From Hofstenia miamia (lineage: Eukaryota; Xenacoelomorpha; Acoela), in NCBI GenBank assembly GCA_004352715.1, contig SCFE01000046.1, positions 495,894-559,893 on the forward strand: a DNA stretch of 64,000 nucleotides, in the 5' to 3' direction. Below, piece by piece: positions 60,170-64,000 of the stretch; the first letter of the stretch is position 1, and each line of letters starts with the position of its first letter. The notes under the pieces are model-generated. The model saw only the letters and a program-made list of their open reading frames with translations, was not told the origin of the DNA and made no database searches. The position numbers and the translations under genes are program-made.

Positions 60170-61443
60170 ATGCAATTATCAAAAGAACAGTTTCGAGCTT
60201 ATGTGTACATTGAGGCTACACGAGGCTTAAGACCATCTGCCATCTATGACAATTTGCAAGCTGCAGCATCATCGTCATCAGCATTTCCTCAGCCACCATC
60301 ACAATCAACTGTATATCTATGGTGTAAACAGTTCTCTTCGGAATCCAAAACCACCCTGTGTGACGAACCCAGAAGTGGCCGCCCATCTTCATCCTGCACC
60401 AATAGCAACATCATGGCAATACGAGAGTCCATTCAAAAAGAGCCCAGGCAGTCGCTTCGAATGCTAGNTCGTCATCAGCATTTCCTCAGCCACCATCACA
60501 ATCAACTGTATATCTATGGTGTAAACAGTTCTCTTCGGAATCCAAACCACCCTGTGTGACGAACCCAGAAGTGGCCGCCCATCTTCATCCTGCACCAATA
60601 GCAACATCATGGCAATACGAGAGTCCATTCAAAAAGAGCCCAGGCAGTCGCTTCGAATGCTAGCTGAGGAGTTCGGCATAGGAAAAGATTCAGTTCGCAA
60701 AATTTTGACTGAAGAGCTGGGGTTGCGAAAGGTCTGTTCAGTATGGGTGACGCACACTCTGTCGCAGCGGAATAAGGCGGATCGCGTGGAATGCGCTCGT
60801 AATTTGATCGCTTTGTACGAAAGAAATTCTCTAGAGGACTGCTTGCGCTATTGGACTACTGAGGATGAAACATGGATTCTTTTCAACAGCCTCATGAGCA
60901 AACAAGAAAACAAAGCGTGGCTTCATCCATCAGAATCAAAGCTGAAGGTGACACGTCCAAAGCTTACAAACAAGAAAGGTAATGATCCTGTTTGCTTTTA
61001 CAGGAGACAAAAAATGTTATGTGGAAGCACTGACTCCTGGAGAAACAGTAACAGGTGACAGATATGTTTCCTTTGTGCATTCACTCGGCGAAAGGTGGCG
61101 TAAGCTGCGATCAACGCCTACAAAACTTCGAGAGTTGTGGTGGCAACACGATAACGCAAGACCTCACTTAGCAGCTGCAGCAATGGAATTTCTTCATCGC
61201 CGAGGTGTGACGATCGTTAGGCAGTCAGCCTACAGTCCAGACTTAAATCTCTGTGACCGCTACATATTCCGAGAATTGAAGAGGCACGTCAGAAAGATTA
61301 CTTTTCGATCCTCCGATGAAATCGTAAATGAAACGCTGCAGTGGTTTAGACAGATAGAAGAAAACTGTTTCTCACGTGAGATGCAACATTTAGTTGAACA
61401 TTGCAAAAGGGTGATAAATGCAGGTGGTGATTACATTGTGTAA
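60170..61443 (+). pseudogene. Mariner (DD34D) transposase, full length with one frame break
   Basis: ATG at 60170 starts MQLSKEQFRAYVYIEATRG. The first helix-turn-helix ends in QSTVYLWCKQF, then the linker CDEPRSGRPSS, the second helix-turn-helix (RMLAEEFGIGKDSVRKIL) and the catalytic core: Asp in TTEDETWI, Asp in QHDNARPHLAA, and Asp in YSPDLNLCDRYIF. Exactly 34 residues separate the last two, so this is the DD34D mariner type. The stop is at 61441-61443. Two faults: the block 60272-60467 is repeated after the N at 60468 (the first copy, with four A's near 60347, keeps the frame; the second has three), and one base too many near 60980 (AAAGGTAATG) shifts the frame before MILFAFTGDKK. If the second fault is a sequencing error the gene could be intact. 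Confidence 0.88.
60272..60663. repeat. Tandem 196/195-bp duplication joined by one N (probable assembly artefact)
   Basis: 60272-60467 and 60469-60663 are identical except for one A in a homopolymer. The joint is the single N at 60468. Same pattern as at 3372 and 11531. Confidence 0.85.
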
Positions 61444-61541
61444 ATATATTGTCTTTTTTGGGAATCTCGTTTCAATTTAAAATGAGGTATAAATTCTTAA
61501 AACTTTTCAGACACACCATATATATAAATATTATTTATAAA

Positions 61542-62541
61542 NNNNNNNNNNNNNNNNNNNNNNNNNNNNNNNNNNNNNNNNNNNNNNNNNNNNNNNNNNN
61601 NNNNNNNNNNNNNNNNNNNNNNNNNNNNNNNNNNNNNNNNNNNNNNNNNNNNNNNNNNNNNNNNNNNNNNNNNNNNNNNNNNNNNNNNNNNNNNNNNNNN
61701 NNNNNNNNNNNNNNNNNNNNNNNNNNNNNNNNNNNNNNNNNNNNNNNNNNNNNNNNNNNNNNNNNNNNNNNNNNNNNNNNNNNNNNNNNNNNNNNNNNNN
61801 NNNNNNNNNNNNNNNNNNNNNNNNNNNNNNNNNNNNNNNNNNNNNNNNNNNNNNNNNNNNNNNNNNNNNNNNNNNNNNNNNNNNNNNNNNNNNNNNNNNN
61901 NNNNNNNNNNNNNNNNNNNNNNNNNNNNNNNNNNNNNNNNNNNNNNNNNNNNNNNNNNNNNNNNNNNNNNNNNNNNNNNNNNNNNNNNNNNNNNNNNNNN
62001 NNNNNNNNNNNNNNNNNNNNNNNNNNNNNNNNNNNNNNNNNNNNNNNNNNNNNNNNNNNNNNNNNNNNNNNNNNNNNNNNNNNNNNNNNNNNNNNNNNNN
62101 NNNNNNNNNNNNNNNNNNNNNNNNNNNNNNNNNNNNNNNNNNNNNNNNNNNNNNNNNNNNNNNNNNNNNNNNNNNNNNNNNNNNNNNNNNNNNNNNNNNN
62201 NNNNNNNNNNNNNNNNNNNNNNNNNNNNNNNNNNNNNNNNNNNNNNNNNNNNNNNNNNNNNNNNNNNNNNNNNNNNNNNNNNNNNNNNNNNNNNNNNNNN
62301 NNNNNNNNNNNNNNNNNNNNNNNNNNNNNNNNNNNNNNNNNNNNNNNNNNNNNNNNNNNNNNNNNNNNNNNNNNNNNNNNNNNNNNNNNNNNNNNNNNNN
62401 NNNNNNNNNNNNNNNNNNNNNNNNNNNNNNNNNNNNNNNNNNNNNNNNNNNNNNNNNNNNNNNNNNNNNNNNNNNNNNNNNNNNNNNNNNNNNNNNNNNN
62501 NNNNNNNNNNNNNNNNNNNNNNNNNNNNNNNNNNNNNNNNN
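61542..62541. other. Assembly gap (1,000 N)
   Basis: Exactly 1,000 undetermined bases, probably a placeholder. It starts just after the mariner and ends at the first base before repeat copy B. Confidence 0.98.
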
Positions 62542-62542
62542 A

Positions 62543-64000
62543 ATCGAAGCCGAATCCATAAATAATGCAAAAACTTTTTTAATTTATTGCAAGAATAAAA
62601 GTGTTTGATTTAATGATTACTCGCTTGAAAATAATGGTTATACCTTTTAAATTAAAAAGCTAATAAAGTTATTTACCTCGGACACTACATTTTTCCTTTG
62701 TTAATTTTATTAAAGGAACAGCTTAGTATTTTAAATCTTTGATTTCTCGCTATTTTTGCAATTTGCCTACAGTGAAAATATAAGACTATTGACTAAAGTG
62801 ACAATTGAATAATTGAATTTTAAAACTTCCAAGTCATTCACAGACAGTGTTAACCACTTAAATGAAATCGTTTTAAACAGTTTTAAACGCCGTTTATATT
62901 AGCCTTTTGCTTAAATTCAGCAGACAATTAAACGATCTAGTTCAAGCTATTTGAAAGCCTTAATTGAATTGCAAGTTGAGGGCAGCTACAATGCAGTGAA
63001 CAAGCAATAAATAACATTGAAATTTAATCCAGTGCTTTTAATTGGTTGTTAATGATGAGAAAAAATTAAAAACCTATCATTGGAAATTAAGAAATGTGGA
63101 TTAACTAGCTCTTGTATAAACGAATTTAAAAAAATATTTCCTATGCATACATGAATATGACCAGCAGAGGATCAATAAGAACCTTCTTAAAGATTGCAAT
63201 GTAATAAGAGGAATGACAATATTTAAGACACAAGAATAATGTGTTGTCTTGCTAAACTTTACACTGTATCCATAACATGTCTTAGGCAGGGCAGCCGTGT
63301 GTTGTTTTGTACATTCGCATCACTGTGCCAACGCATCGCTGCCCTCTGTTACAGATGGTGTGTACCATAATGCGTTACACTCCTGAAGAATGAAGTGCAA
63401 ATTATGTCAGTGGGGTGACAGTGTCACAGCGAGATCATGCTTTCATTGGTCCCAACTAACCCAAACCCTAACCCACTTCCCATGAATACATTACTCTACT
63501 CGCTTGCTTAATTTCTGAATTATATCGAAAAGCAATTTTCAAGCGTAAATTGAAAAAAGTATTAGATTAAACAGGGTTGTATCATAATTTTTCATTAATC
63601 ATGTCGATTAAAATATTAACTCTCATTAATCGGTTTCGATTAATGTGTACGTTAACTGGGGATCAATTTCCTCTTTAGATCTATCTGATTTCAACTCACT
63701 GCTATTGCTAAAAAAACCTATCATAGATAAAAATCTTTTTATACATCAATATGTACATAATACCAAAGTATCTAGAAACCAAAGTGTTGAACTTTATTTT
63801 AAATGACATGTAGCAAAATTTCGTTCAAGTGGATTTGTAGTAGACAATCACATGAGCCCGGAGATTCCTTGTAGTAGCATGCATCTCCAAATGTACACAT
63901 TGTGTGGTGCCGAGTTTTGGATTAGCATAGTTGTTTGATGAAGATGACTTTCATTATCATTTTTCCAATGAAGTTGAATGAATGCACATTCTATATAAAT
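62543..64000. repeat. Dispersed repeat, copy B (reverse of 41500-42982), cut by window edge
   Basis: Reversed, this matches copy A along its full length with a few percent differences and small indels. The telomere-like run is at about 63456-63475 (reversed: GGGTTAGGGTTTGGGTTAG), one base different from copy A. The copy starts where the gap ends and is still matching at the window edge, so neither end is its true boundary. Confidence 0.85.

Larger units (their letters stand above)
59972..61520 (+). mobile_element. Mariner-family transposon, near complete
   Basis: The left terminal repeat at about 59977 reads TGGTGTGTCTGAAAAGTTTT and the right one ending at 61518, reversed, reads the same 20 bases; the match extends to about 27 bp with few differences. 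TA lies at both outer edges (on the left with two extra bases). The span includes a duplicated block of about 196 bp around the single N at 60468; without it the element is about 1.35 kb, the normal mariner size. It lies 300 bp beyond the glutamate receptor stop, and its right end is close to an N gap. Confidence 0.9.

Noticed and set aside
60980-61004. A 25-nt GT-AG intron in the mariner gene (GTAATG...TTTACAG)
   Set aside because: Far too short to be spliced, and the protein continues through this DNA after a one-base shift; a frameshift explains it better.
61449-62570. Long open frames over 61.5-62.5 kb
   Set aside because: They run through the N gap and have no real coding evidence.

Overview
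This is an AT-rich nuclear window from an animal, most likely a bilaterian invertebrate. Two spliced animal genes, both on the + strand, are separated by tens of kilobases of decayed transposons and AT-rich DNA. The gene types (a Cdt2/DTL WD40 protein and an AMPA-type glutamate receptor), GT-AG introns from 52 bp to 5.5 kb, and many Tc1/mariner, hAT and non-LTR elements all fit an animal. An arthropod is plausible, but the species cannot be fixed from the sequence. It is a draft scaffold: three N runs (25993-26992, 30200-30641, 61542-62541) and five single N bases (3372, 10676, 11531, 11809, 60468). All but the one at 10676 join near-identical sequence, so they look like unmerged overlapping contigs.

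Layout. 1-460: 5' part of a mariner on the - strand. 2803-5427: decayed Tc1 element with doubled (IR/DR) ends and an artefactual 1.14-kb duplication. 7388-12677: DTL/Cdt2 homologue in four visible exons; roughly one WD repeat is missing at a single-N junction, and the protein ends in a PIP-box-like motif. 13400-13785: pogo/Tigger-like relic. 14648-15000: hAT MITE. 16281-18725: mariner relic split by about 1.5 kb. 20640-22230: LINE relic. 24059-25151: uninterrupted but disabled atlastin/GBP-like GTPase copy. 27996-29083 and 29452-31433: hAT-type elements; the second has an exact 8-bp target duplication, long inverted arms and a MADF-domain remnant. 32391-32683: short hAT-like MITE. 35040-39130: LINE relic with ORF1 zinc knuckle, endonuclease and reverse transcriptase. 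40548-40772: almost perfectly palindromic MITE, with a half copy at 50409-50504. 41500-42982 and 62543-64000: two inverted copies of one dispersed repeat carrying a short telomere-like GGGTTA run. 44138-44840: R2-like reverse transcriptase fragment. 47443-59676: ten 3' exons of an AMPA-type receptor with the ligand-binding domain and all membrane segments. 59972-61520: near-complete mariner.

The two host genes have unrelated jobs: DTL is the substrate receptor of a PCNA-coupled CRL4 ubiquitin ligase, and the receptor is a synaptic cation channel. Nothing suggests a functional cluster. The observations most worth following are the Cdt2 C-terminal PIP-like motif, the long-armed hAT element carrying a MADF fragment, the palindromic MITE family, and assembly faults that would corrupt automated gene models here. 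I did not find a convincing undescribed multi-gene system.
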